Positions 6,958 through 13,549 of a DNA stretch of 14,759 bases are shown here, one piece after another. This DNA is from Lachnospiraceae bacterium (lineage in GTDB: Bacteria; Bacillota; Clostridia; Lachnospirales; Lachnospiraceae), in the NCBI GenBank assembly GCA_900771955.1, contig CAAGPW010000054.1, positions 1 through 14,759 on the forward strand. Reading direction: 5' to 3'. The notes beneath the pieces were generated by a model. That model worked only from the letters and a program-made list of their open reading frames with translations, had not been told where the DNA came from and made no database searches. Both the position numbers and the translations under genes were made by a program. The number at the start of each line of letters is the position of its first letter. Position 1 is the first letter of the stretch.

Positions 6958-8267
6958 CCGATGCTGTAGCCATCTGTGGTGATCAGATACCAGCCCTTTT
7001 CTCCCTCGCGGTTTATGGTCTGTCCGTTTAAATAAGCACGAATTTCTGTGCCATCAGAAGGAAGATCTACACTATATCTTACGTCCGACGCTTTTGACGC
7101 AAGCGCAAGCGCGTGGGACGGTTCAAACCGGTTCTTCTTTACGGTTCCAAGATGCAGCCCCGGACGCAGCACTTTCAGTCCTTTTAAAGAAGGCATCCCT
7201 TCCGGTGCCAGATAGATCTGGTCGCCGAATTTTACCAGAATTCCTGTCGGTTTCTGCTTAAAATAAGTGTCCAGAAACTCCATGCACTCTTTACAGTCTT
7301 TTTCTTTTAAGCCCGTCTGCTCCCCGCTTCTGCAGCCACCGCAGCGGTCATCCGAAACATCTCCGGTCTTTTTTAGCACAGCCAGATAATGCCCCTCCCC
7401 TTTTAATCTGTGTGGCCACAAACGGATCGTATGCCCGATACCCTCCGCCGGATGGCTTGTCCACTCCGGCACACCGCCTGACATTCCCTCCTTTTTCTCC
7501 ACCGCTACAATGGAAAACTCCAGATGTTTTTCAAGGAAGCGGCTGATCGAGCCTTCGTTTTCCTCCGGCGCAAATGTACAGGTAGAATAGACTAACCTGC
7601 CACCCGGGCGCAGCATGGATGCCGCACAGGAAAGTATTCCGTCCTGTCTTTCGGCGCAGAGCGTGACATTTTCTTTACTCCACTCCGTCATCGCATCCTC
7701 GTTTTTGCGGAACATTCCCTCCCCGGAGCATGGTGCATCCACGAGAATCCGGTCAAAGTATTCCACAAAAAGTTCCGAGAGATGCTCCGGTGTCTCGTTT
7801 GTCACCAGTGCATTTCGGATGCCCATACGCTCGATATTTTCCGATAATATCTTTGCGCGCGCCGGATGGATCTCATTGGAAACAAGAAGTCCCTCACCGT
7901 TTAACGCTGCTCCGATCTGCGTACTCTTTCCGCCGGGTGCCGCACAAAGATCTAAAATCCGTTCACCCGGCTTTACTTCCAAATATTCCGCCGGTGCCAT
8001 TGCACTCGGCTCCTGGATATAATATACGCCTGCCTCATGGTATGGATGTTTGCCCGGCTGATCTGTACTTTCATAATAAAATCCGTGTGTCGCCCATGGA
8101 ACTTTCTTTAAAGAAAACGGTGCTTTCTGCTCGAATGCCGTATCATCTGCCTTTAATGGATTTACACGGAGTGCCTGATATTTTTCATTTTCATAGCTTT
8201 TTAGAAACGCATCATAATCCTCTTTTAACATACTCTTCATGCGTTCTGCAAAATCTTGTGGTAACAT
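6891..8267 (-). CDS. rsmF: 16S rRNA (cytosine-C5)-methyltransferase, RsmF/NSUN family
   Basis: This 458-aa SAM-dependent enzyme methylates cytosine C5 in ribosomal RNA. Seen in order: an N-terminal RNA-binding segment with QALRVNPLK (31-39), the SAM loop ILDLCAAPGGKST (104-116), motif III/IV RILVDAPCSGEGMFRKN with C180, and motif VI YSTCTFAPEENEG with the catalytic C230. The RsmF-type C-terminal domain ends in GWGKLAGGIMKNHYPKGLRKNW, close to the usual family terminus. The frame opens at a TTG at 8345, but homologues begin MLPxxFxxRM, and the predicted transcript starts near 8315. I therefore take the ATG at 8267, with AAGG-rich sequence upstream. The exact site (Bacterial RsmF modifies C1407 in E. 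coli) cannot be told here. The gene begins just after the thi operon terminator. Confidence 0.92.
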   Translation of the reverse strand: MLPQDFAERMKSMLKEDYDAFLKSYENEKYQALRVNPLKADDTAFEQKAPFSLKKVPWATHGFYYESTDQPGKHPYHEAGVYYIQEPSAMAPAEYLEVKPGERILDLCAAPGGKSTQIGAALNGEGLLVSNEIHPARAKILSENIERMGIRNALVTNETPEHLSELFVEYFDRILVDAPCSGEGMFRKNEDAMTEWSKENVTLCAERQDGILSCAASMLRPGGRLVYSTCTFAPEENEGSISRFLEKHLEFSIVAVEKKEGMSGGVPEWTSHPAEGIGHTIRLWPHRLKGEGHYLAVLKKTGDVSDDRCGGCRSGEQTGLKEKDCKECMEFLDTYFKQKPTGILVKFGDQIYLAPEGMPSLKGLKVLRPGLHLGTVKKNRFEPSHALALASKASDVRYSVDLPSDGTEIRAYLNGQTINREGEKGWYLITTDGYSIGWGKLAGGIMKNHYPKGLRKNW

Positions 8268-8321
8268 GGATTCAACTGCCTTTTCCTTATATTTATAACG
8301 TTTTTCGATATTTTCTATCAT

Positions 8322-8330
8322 ATCATACCA
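8322..8330 (-). promoter_or_regulatory. Extended -10 promoter for rsmF
   Basis: On the minus strand TGG-TATGAT forms an extended -10 element (TGn plus a TATAAT-like hexamer, one mismatch) directly after the T-run of the thi terminator. No good -35 is seen, which is acceptable for extended -10 promoters. It gives a leader of about 48 nt before the rsmF ATG at 8267 and argues against the upstream alternative starts. Confidence 0.5.
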
Positions 8331-8355
8331 AAAAATGAGGGGCAATATCTGCCCC
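8330..8355 (-). terminator. Intrinsic terminator of the thi operon
   Basis: On the minus strand GGGGCA-GATAT-TGCCCC forms a 6-bp GC-rich stem with a 5-nt loop, followed by TCA and six T residues. An A-tract precedes the stem. It lies about 50 bp beyond the tenI stop, where the five-gene operon should end. Confidence 0.8.
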
Positions 8356-8405
8356 CCGGTTTTTCACGCTTTTCTCTTTTTAACCCAAAATATTATGTAA
8401 ACCAT

Positions 8406-9011
8406 TTAGATTTTCATAAGGTTTGACATCATGCATACCTTATCTGCTCCGGCATCCAGACAGGAATCCATATTGTCCGCATGAATGCCGCCAATCGCAA
8501 AGACCGGTATTTTCACCCCTGCACAGATCTCTTCCAGATAAGAAAGTCCGCGTGGCGGAACGCCTTTTTTACAGTCCGTCGCGAAAATATGACCGGCAGT
8601 CACATAGGACGCGCCAAGCCGCTCACACTGTCCTGCCTCATCCAACGAGTGGACAGACACCCCAAGCAATGGGATCTGTTTTTTTTGTTCTTCCGTCAGT
8701 GCAAGAAACTTCCGGATCGGAAGGTGAAGCCCCGCCGGCTGGTAGATCGTTTTATCCTGCCACAGTTTTTCTGCGGTTTCAGAAAAGTTATGCAGGATAC
8801 ATTTCACCTGATATTTTTTACAGATGCAAAGCACCTCCCGCGCCAGCTTTTCGTACTCTGCCGCTTCTAAATCTTTTTCACGCAGGATGATCGTCTGTAT
8901 GCCCATTGCCGCCACTTTTTCCACCTGGGGAAGGAAATCCCCCGCCAGATGACGGTTCGTCACACATACGATTTTTTCTTTTTGATGTAAGAGCTGTTTA
9001 GACATACACAT
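8406..9011 (-). CDS. tenI: TenI-like thiazole tautomerase (ThiE/TenI superfamily)
   Basis: This 201-aa TIM-barrel protein of the ThiE/TenI superfamily ends the thi operon. General features are CVTNR (16-20), ILREKD, GVSVHSLDEA (117-126), the GHIFATDCKKG loop (140-150), PVFAIGGI and the C-terminal GADKVCMMSNL. ThiE proper, which couples thiazole and pyrimidine phosphates, has a ND...GxHxGQxD pair of Mg-binding aspartates and GPVF-T-TK. Here these are HNF (74-76) and GLHLPIRKF (94-102), without either aspartate, and GPVF is replaced by GH with H141. B. subtilis TenI has the same layout, including GHVFETDCKKG, and isomerises the ThiG thiazole product. I therefore favour TenI over ThiE. The start overlaps the thiH stop by 14 nt (an ATG at 9005 is also possible), so translation is coupled. 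Confidence 0.75.
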   Translation of the reverse strand: MCMSKQLLHQKEKIVCVTNRHLAGDFLPQVEKVAAMGIQTIILREKDLEAAEYEKLAREVLCICKKYQVKCILHNFSETAEKLWQDKTIYQPAGLHLPIRKFLALTEEQKKQIPLLGVSVHSLDEAGQCERLGASYVTAGHIFATDCKKGVPPRGLSYLEEICAGVKIPVFAIGGIHADNMDSCLDAGADKVCMMSNLMKI

Positions 9012-10251
9012 AATCGTTTAAGACCGGCTGTAAACCGCTCTCCTCCATATCATGATACATGGCATCAAAGCTCCGGTCATCCGAGATCTCAAACTGTTCA
9101 TCGCCCGTGTCCTTTTCCTCTTTTCCGCTGTATTTGCTCTCATGGTCACCGATTCCGGTTGAAACTCCGGCAGATACCTTGGTCGCCGCAATTTTTACGA
9201 TACCATCCCGGAAATGCTCCTGCTCTCTCGAAGAAACCGTGATCCCGACAAACGGAAGGAAAATGCGGTACGCACAGAGCACCTGACAGAGTTCCTTCTC
9301 GTGCACATCAAGCGGATTGATCTTCTCATTGTTGATGATCGGACGCAGTCGCGGACATGACAGGGAATACTCCACGTATGGATATTTCCGCTGCAGATAA
9401 TAAACATGCAGTGCCGTTGCAAGTGCATCCTTTCTGAAGTCCGAGAGTCCGAGCAATGCGGAAAATCCAACTCCGCGCATACCGCCCATGATCGCACGCT
9501 CCTGTGCCTCAAACCGATACGGAAAAACACGTTTGTGCCCCATCAGATGCAATGTCTCATATTTGTCAGAATTGTAGGTCTCCTGGAATACCGTCACATA
9601 GTCGGCGCCGCACTCATGGAGATAACGGTATTCATCACTGTTGACCGGATAGATTTCAAGTCCCACATTGCGGAAATATTTTGTAGCAAGCCTGCATGCC
9701 TCCCCGATATATTTCACATCACTCATGCTGCGGCTTTCTCCGGTCAGCATCAGGATTTCCTCAATACCCGAATCCGCAATGACTTTCATTTCTTTTTCGA
9801 TCTCTTCGTGGTTTAACTTTTTACGCTTAATGTCATTGTAGCAGTTGAATCCACAATAGATACAATAGTTTTCACAGTAATTAGCTATATAAAGCGGGGT
9901 GAAGATATAAACGGTGTTTCCGAAATGTTTGCTGGTCTCAATCTTCGCTTTTCCTGCCATCTCCTCTAAGTACGGCTTTGCGGCCGGAGAAAGCAGTGCC
10001 TTGAAATCCTCGATATCACAGGTTTCATGCATCAGTGCACGGCGCACATCTGCATCTGTGTATTTGTCATAATCGTATTCTTTCATGGCGGTCAGTACCT
10101 TGTCCATAATATCAGAATCTATATGTTCCATACCTTCCATATATTCCATATGATTTGTACGGGAAGACGGATCATTTTCGAGACGATGTTTCCGCTCCAG
10201 TGCTTTTTCATTCAGCTTATCAGAATCAATAAAAAAATTATTTTCTGCCAT
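8998..10251 (-). CDS. thiH: 2-iminoacetate synthase ThiH (radical SAM)
   Basis: ThiH cleaves tyrosine by a radical SAM mechanism to give p-cresol and dehydroglycine (2-iminoacetate), the glycine-derived part of the thiamine thiazole. It is the anaerobic counterpart of ThiO. The [4Fe-4S] motif C126-x3-C130-x2-C133 is seen in NYCENYCIYCGFNCYN. Other matches are LTGES, EIYPVNSDEY, ETYNSDKYETLH, HKRVFPYRFEAQERA, SLSCPRLRP and SAGVSTGIGDH near the C-terminus. At 417 aa it has an N-terminal extension of about 50 residues compared with E. coli ThiH, common in Clostridia. The ATG is preceded by AGAGGGTG. It starts 15 bp after thiG and overlaps tenI. Confidence 0.95.
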   Translation of the reverse strand: MAENNFFIDSDKLNEKALERKHRLENDPSSRTNHMEYMEGMEHIDSDIMDKVLTAMKEYDYDKYTDADVRRALMHETCDIEDFKALLSPAAKPYLEEMAGKAKIETSKHFGNTVYIFTPLYIANYCENYCIYCGFNCYNDIKRKKLNHEEIEKEMKVIADSGIEEILMLTGESRSMSDVKYIGEACRLATKYFRNVGLEIYPVNSDEYRYLHECGADYVTVFQETYNSDKYETLHLMGHKRVFPYRFEAQERAIMGGMRGVGFSALLGLSDFRKDALATALHVYYLQRKYPYVEYSLSCPRLRPIINNEKINPLDVHEKELCQVLCAYRIFLPFVGITVSSREQEHFRDGIVKIAATKVSAGVSTGIGDHESKYSGKEEKDTGDEQFEISDDRSFDAMYHDMEESGLQPVLNDYVYV

Positions 10252-10266
10252 GTTCTCACCCTCTTT

Positions 10267-11040
10267 TTAATCTCTCAAAAATCCGGTCAGCGGATCGGAT
10301 GCGCTTGCCCCGCGCTCCAACACTCTGCCAAGTCCGGCAAGATGCGCCGCGCGCCCTGCTTCGATCGCATTTTTGAATGCATACGCCATGGCAGGAATAT
10401 CACCTGCAGTTGCAATCGCTGTATTTGCCATCACGGCTGCGGCTCCCATTTCCATTGCCTCGCACGCCTGGGACGGCCTGCCGATTCCTGCGTCCACGAT
10501 GACCGGAAGGTCGATCTCGTCAATTAAGATCTGGATAAATTCTTTCGTTGCAAGTCCCTTGTTGGAGCCGATCGGAGACGCAAGCGGCATTACAGCGGCT
10601 GCGCCGGCATTTACCAGATCTCTCGCTGCATACAGATCCGGATACATATACGGCAGTACGACAAATCCCTCTTTTGCAAGGATTTCCGTTGCTTTTACTG
10701 TCTCATTATTGTCCGGCAGCAGATATTTGGAATCCTTCATGATCTCGATCTTTACAAAATCTCCGCAGCCAAGCTCTCTTGCCATGCGCGCGATCCGGAC
10801 TGCCTCTTCCGCGTTTCTCGCACCGGATGTATTTGGCAGAAGCGTTACGCCATCCGGGATATAATCTAAGATATTTTCCTGCTTTTTGGTGTTGGTGCGG
10901 CGTACCGCAAGTGTGATGATCTCAGCCTTTGCGTAATCAACAGCTGCCTTGATCAGATCCATGGAATATTTTCCGGACCCCAGAATAAAACGGGAAGAAA
11001 ACTCCTTTCCACCCAGACAAAATGTATCTTTCTTTTCCAT
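10267..11040 (-). CDS. thiG: Thiazole synthase ThiG
   Basis: ThiG condenses deoxyxylulose 5-phosphate, dehydroglycine and the sulfur carried on ThiS thiocarboxylate into the thiazole phosphate ring. From the chosen start the protein is 257 aa, the normal length. Motifs are FILGSGKY (18-25), AVRRTN (45-50), LPNTSGARNAEEAVR (68-82), the Schiff-base lysine K97 in FVKIEIMKD, PLASPIGSNKGL, PVIVDAGIGRPSQACEAMEMG and NTAIATAGDIPAMA. The frame also offers an ATG at 11061 with poor ribosome binding sequence. The ATG at 11040 has AAGGA 7 nt upstream and fits homologues, so I use it. It follows thiF by 28 bp and precedes thiH by 15 bp. Confidence 0.95.
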   Translation of the reverse strand: MEKKDTFCLGGKEFSSRFILGSGKYSMDLIKAAVDYAKAEIITLAVRRTNTKKQENILDYIPDGVTLLPNTSGARNAEEAVRIARMARELGCGDFVKIEIMKDSKYLLPDNNETVKATEILAKEGFVVLPYMYPDLYAARDLVNAGAAAVMPLASPIGSNKGLATKEFIQILIDEIDLPVIVDAGIGRPSQACEAMEMGAAAVMANTAIATAGDIPAMAYAFKNAIEAGRAAHLAGLGRVLERGASASDPLTGFLRD

Positions 11041-11068
11041 TGCTTTTTCCTTCTTTCTCATATTCTTA

Positions 11069-11749
11069 CTATATCTCCGTCTCCCCGAGGATCAGCCGGA
11101 GGATCATGTTTGCCTGATGCGCAGCGCAGAGCATGACGCGGGGCGCCATCAGCCCGTAATGCTCCGTGATGCCAGTCGTACCGTCTCCGCATAAATAATA
11201 GCGTCCCATGATATGCCTTGTCCTTATCGTGTTGCTGCTCTCATATCCGGCCATGCCGGACGCCCCGACCAGCCAGGTATCCGGCATATGCTCCAACACA
11301 TAATTGGTAAGCATCGCTTTTTGCTCCGGGGCATCAAATGCCTCGCAGACAAACGGCTCGTTTATGATCTTTCCGATATTTTCTTCGGTCAGCTTTTCAT
11401 AGTCCGTCCTGATCTCACAATACGGGGCGAATTGCAATATCTCTTCCTTTAATGCCGCAGGTTTCGGCTGTCCAAGCTGTGCGATCCCATACTGCTGCCG
11501 GTTTAAATTGGTAAGATCCACCGTATCAAAATCTATGAGATGCAAGTGCAGGACACCGCAGCGCGCCAGCGCGATCGCGATATTAGAACCCAGACCTCCG
11601 AGCCCGCAGACCGCCACATGCGCATCCGAGATCTTATCCTGCACTGCTTTTGTGTGGCGCAGTTCCAGCGCCGCACGCATTTCCTCTCTCGTCGGGATTT
11701 CCTGCATCAGAACATCAGACGTGTGAACAGACGGCTTTTGCTTTTCCAT
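11069..11749 (-). CDS. thiF: ThiS adenylyltransferase ThiF, short (family 2) type
   Basis: ThiF activates the C-terminal glycine of ThiS by adenylation, preparing it to accept sulfur. This 226-aa E1-like protein has the nucleotide loop AVCGLGGLGSNIAIALARCG and the following IDFDTVDLTNLNRQQY, both hallmarks of the family, and later FDAPEQKAML and GASGMAGYESS. The paired CxxC zinc motifs of E. coli ThiF and MoeB are absent, which fits the shorter type common in Clostridia. A TTG further upstream (11770) keeps the frame open, but the ATG at 11749 follows the GGAGGGGG sequence in the end of thiS. It starts 4 bp after the thiS stop, so the pair is translationally coupled. Confidence 0.92.
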   Translation of the reverse strand: MEKQKPSVHTSDVLMQEIPTREEMRAALELRHTKAVQDKISDAHVAVCGLGGLGSNIAIALARCGVLHLHLIDFDTVDLTNLNRQQYGIAQLGQPKPAALKEEILQFAPYCEIRTDYEKLTEENIGKIINEPFVCEAFDAPEQKAMLTNYVLEHMPDTWLVGASGMAGYESSNTIRTRHIMGRYYLCGDGTTGITEHYGLMAPRVMLCAAHQANMILRLILGETEI

Positions 11750-11753
11750 GTGA

Positions 11754-11948
11754 TCAGCCCCCTCCCACAAAACTTACGATCTCAATTACATCATCCGGAT
11801 TTAAGACTGCTGTCTCATACTGCGCTTTCGGAAGGATCTCCCCATTGCGCTCTACCGCGATCGTTGTAAGCGTATATCCGTTTTCTAACAGATAATCCTT
11901 TAAAATCTTTCCGTCTGCGGAAACATCTTCACCATTGATTCGAACCAT
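11754..11948 (-). CDS. thiS: Sulfur carrier protein ThiS
   Basis: ThiS is a small ubiquitin-like protein whose C-terminal Gly-Gly is converted to a thiocarboxylate and donates sulfur to ThiG. The 64-aa frame starts MVRINGEDV, has the beta-grasp pattern with VERNGEILPK (32-41) and ends DDVIEIVSFVGGG; a triple-glycine end is also known in B. subtilis ThiS. The open frame extends upstream to 12044, but that part is the leader terminator read as protein. The ATG at 11948 has GGGAGGG 6 nt upstream and is the clear start. It is the first gene of the operon. Confidence 0.93.
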   Translation of the reverse strand: MVRINGEDVSADGKILKDYLLENGYTLTTIAVERNGEILPKAQYETAVLNPDDVIEIVSFVGGG

Positions 11949-11979
11949 TTTTATCCCTCCCTTTTCTCGTCGATATAAC

Positions 11980-12035
11980 AAAAAAAGCCGCACAAAGGAA
12001 ACCTGCACCCGTGGTGGTGCACCCCTTCGTGTGAC
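11980..12035 (-). terminator. Intrinsic terminator inside the thi leader (candidate attenuator)
   Basis: On the minus strand GTCACACGAAGG (12024-12035) pairs with CCTTTGTGCGGC (11987-11998) with one mismatch and two wobbles. The intervening segment forms an inner hairpin TGCACC-ACCACG-GGTGCA. Seven T residues follow (11980-11986). The element lies between the thiS promoter and thiS, about 17 nt after the predicted transcription start, so it could attenuate the operon. Upstream, 12029-12035 can instead pair with 12040-12048 as a 7-bp bulged hairpin, an alternative fold that removes the base of the terminator. It could also simply end transcripts from further upstream. Confidence 0.7.
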
Positions 12036-12058
12036 TCTTGTCATTCACTCTGTGTGTT

Positions 12059-12087
12059 ATTTTAGCATGGGGGGAATGAAAATGCAA
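12059..12087 (-). promoter_or_regulatory. Promoter of the thiSFGH-tenI operon
   Basis: On the minus strand a weak -35 (TTGCAT, 12082-12087) is followed after 17 nt by TAAAAT (12059-12064), which is preceded by TGC and so forms an extended -10. The site starts 11 bp after the stop of the hydrolase remnant. Transcription from it would begin near 12052, upstream of the leader terminator. Confidence 0.6.
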
Positions 12088-12099
12088 GTGGAAAACGTT

Positions 12100-12702
12100 T
12101 CAATCCGCTTCCTCCAAAATATTTTTAAATATTTCCTCCGCCTTCTCCGGCTCCTCATACAACGGACTGTGCGCAGACTCTTCAAACGTATAAAAATACT
12201 TTTCCGGCGCATCTACCATTTCATAATACTTCTTCTGCAGGGAATAACAACAGGTACGATCATACTGACCTGCAAAAAAGTAAACCGGTATCGGCAGAGA
12301 TTTTGCATCCAAAAATGCATTGAAGTGAATCGCATCCTCTGTGACAGGAAAGTCCGCAGAAGCCAGCTTTCCTCTCCATATATTGATCCGTTCTTCCGGC
12401 GTATATGCACTACAGCGAAGACTCGGAAAGAAAATGCCGGAAATTACTGATTTCATATCCCTTGCAGTTCCAACACCCAGCCCATGCATTGCAGTGTCAC
12501 GCAGTGAAGACGTCATGTATTTTTCATATATTTCTTCCGATTGCTGAATCGGATATTGTTCAAATTTTCGCACCATTTTTTTATTGCCTGCTTTTTCATA
12601 CTGCTCTTTCATATAATCATATGCCTGATATTCTGATTCTTTCTGATCACAGATCTGTGACATTGCAAAATAAGCCTGGTAGTGCTCCGGGTATCGCTGC
12701 AC
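12100..12702 (-). pseudogene. Alpha/beta hydrolase, 5'-truncated (nucleophile lost)
   Basis: The 200-residue frame begins VQRYPEHYQAYFAMSQ, the segment that in alpha/beta hydrolases of the proline-iminopeptidase-like group comes directly after the GxSxG nucleophile elbow. It then covers the helical lid and the C-terminal core, with the probable acid residue in FFAGQYDRTCC and the catalytic His in EESAHSPLYEEP. The N-terminal half with the nucleophile serine and oxyanion hole is missing. Upstream the frame reads into unrelated sequence and a stop at 12757-12759. The GTG at 12702 has no ribosome binding site. I conclude that the gene was cut at its 5' end and is not functional. The break point coincides with the end of a TetR N-terminal fragment at 12703. 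Confidence 0.75.
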
Positions 12703-12814
12703 CGTGCCGCCAGTCTTCGTAACGACAGCTTTTTGATTCCAGCTTCCTGTATCATTCTAAGCCCGGTTTTGATCAGTTTTCTTATAAATCTCCATATGAA
12801 TAGGTCTGTTTCAT
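12703..12814 (-). pseudogene. TetR-family regulator, N-terminal fragment with frameshift
   Basis: On the minus strand an ATG at 12814 begins MKQTYSYGDL followed by a stop in that frame. Shifting frame by one missing base inside the next codon gives RKLIKTGLRMIQEAGIKKL, then SLRRLAARC. Together this is a textbook TetR start (YxHGDLxxxLIxxGLxLIxxxGxxxLSLRxLAxxxG). The match ends before the recognition helix, where alpha/beta hydrolase sequence begins. So the gene has both a 1-nt frameshift and a truncation at about residue 39. A strong promoter and operator-like palindrome remain upstream. It is the same strand as the headless TetR fragment at 6610-6957. Confidence 0.65.
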
Positions 12815-12831
12815 ATTTTTCTGCTCTAAAT

Positions 12832-12846
12832 CTTAACGCTGTTAAG
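12832..12846. promoter_or_regulatory. Palindromic operator-like site upstream of the tetR remnant
   Basis: CTTAAC-GCT-GTTAAG is an inverted repeat with perfect 6-bp arms and a 3-nt centre. It lies between the minus-strand -10 box (12858-12863) and the remnant's ATG, at about the transcription start. That is the usual position of a TetR autoregulatory operator. Confidence 0.5.
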
Positions 12847-12857
12847 TTGCAAAAAAT

Positions 12858-12886
12858 ATTGTATAATAATTACAATTCTTTGTCAA
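12858..12886 (-). promoter_or_regulatory. Strong sigma-A promoter facing the tetR remnant
   Basis: On the minus strand a perfect -35 TTGACA (12881-12886) is followed after 17 nt by TACAAT (12858-12863, one mismatch). It still points into the tetR/hydrolase remnants and, beyond them, the thi operon. The interval 12815-13021 otherwise holds AT-rich sequence and the leader of the sigma-factor gene. Confidence 0.65.
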
Positions 12887-12956
12887 CTTCATTTTTTCTG
12901 CAAGGCGAAAGACTTCAGACAAACTTTCATAAATTCAGGAAAAATTTAAAATAATT

Positions 12957-12984
12957 TGAAACTTTTTTATACAGTTATATCATC
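12957..12984 (+). promoter_or_regulatory. Possible ECF-type autoregulatory promoter of the sigma gene
   Basis: TGAAAC (12957-12962) resembles the -35 element of SigV/SigW-like promoters, with CATC (12981-12984) as a possible -10 after 18 nt, slightly long and imperfect compared with CGTC. A sigma-A-like alternative is TTTAAA, 17 nt, TATACA just upstream. Both are weak. Confidence 0.3.
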
Positions 12985-13021
12985 TAATAATCAGAACAAC
13001 AAAAAGGAGGTATCTATCTTC

Positions 13022-13519
13022 GTGATACAAAAAACGGAAAAGAAAAAAGAAAGCATTGTGGAGCAGCTGCTGTTACAAAATTACAACCAATATTATAGGC
13101 TGGCATACAGCTATGTCCAAAATAATGCCGATGCCGGAGACATCGTACAAACCGGGGCGTACAAAGCAATCAAAAACTGCGGTACTTTAAAAGACCCTGC
13201 ATATGCCGGTACCTGGCTCTACCGCATCATGTTAAATGAGATCTTCGCTTTTTACCGGCAGCGAAAATTGGACGCGCTGGACTCTGTGACCGAAGAACCA
13301 CATTCTGAGGATATTTATGAGGATATCGATCTAAAACGCGCATTGGAAACACTGTCAGACCATGACCGCATGATCGTAGAACTGAAATATTTTGAAGATA
13401 TGAAACTTGAGGATATCGCGGCTGTTATGGACGAAAACATCAACACGGTAAAAAGCAGGCTCTACCGCAGTCTGCAAAAATTAAAAATCTGTCTGAAAGA
13501 CGACCGGATATTCTCATAG
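13022..13519 (+). CDS. sigV: ECF-type sigma-70 family sigma factor (SigV-like)
   Basis: This is a 165-aa alternative sigma factor of the extracytoplasmic function group. Region 2 spans about 20-82, with YYRLAYSYVQNNADAGDIVQ and the -10 recognition/WLYRIMLNEIFAFYR part. Region 4 spans about 104-156, with the HTH YFEDMKLEDIAAVMDENINTVKSRLYRSLQKLK that reads the -35. Neither region 1.1 nor region 3 is present, as expected. I chose the GTG at 13022, which follows AAAAAGGAGG by 11 nt; the frame is open from 12956, but that start has no ribosome binding site. The downstream gene is an RsiV-like anti-sigma factor, which suggests a SigV-like envelope or lysozyme stress response. The symbol is by similarity. 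Confidence 0.88.
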   Translation: MIQKTEKKKESIVEQLLLQNYNQYYRLAYSYVQNNADAGDIVQTGAYKAIKNCGTLKDPAYAGTWLYRIMLNEIFAFYRQRKLDALDSVTEEPHSEDIYEDIDLKRALETLSDHDRMIVELKYFEDMKLEDIAAVMDENINTVKSRLYRSLQKLKICLKDDRIFS

Positions 13520-13549
13520 AATGCTGCCAAAAAGAAAGGATTTTATCAT

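Noticed and set aside
8268..8345. N-terminal extension of RsmF from the upstream TTG or the ATG at 8321
   Set aside because: It overlaps a terminator and promoter, has no ribosome binding site and is not expected from homologues.
11949..12044. N-terminal extension of ThiS
   Set aside because: It is arginine-rich translation of the leader terminator; the ATG at 11948 has a clear ribosome binding site.
11949..12060. TPP riboswitch in front of thiS
   Set aside because: GAAGGGGTGC resembles the start of the aptamer, but there is no CUGAGA segment and no 3' pyrophosphate-binding half; the region folds as a terminator.
12682..12954. Plus-strand 90-codon frame
   Set aside because: It is antisense to the tetR remnant and promoter region, has no ribosome binding site and no recognisable motif.
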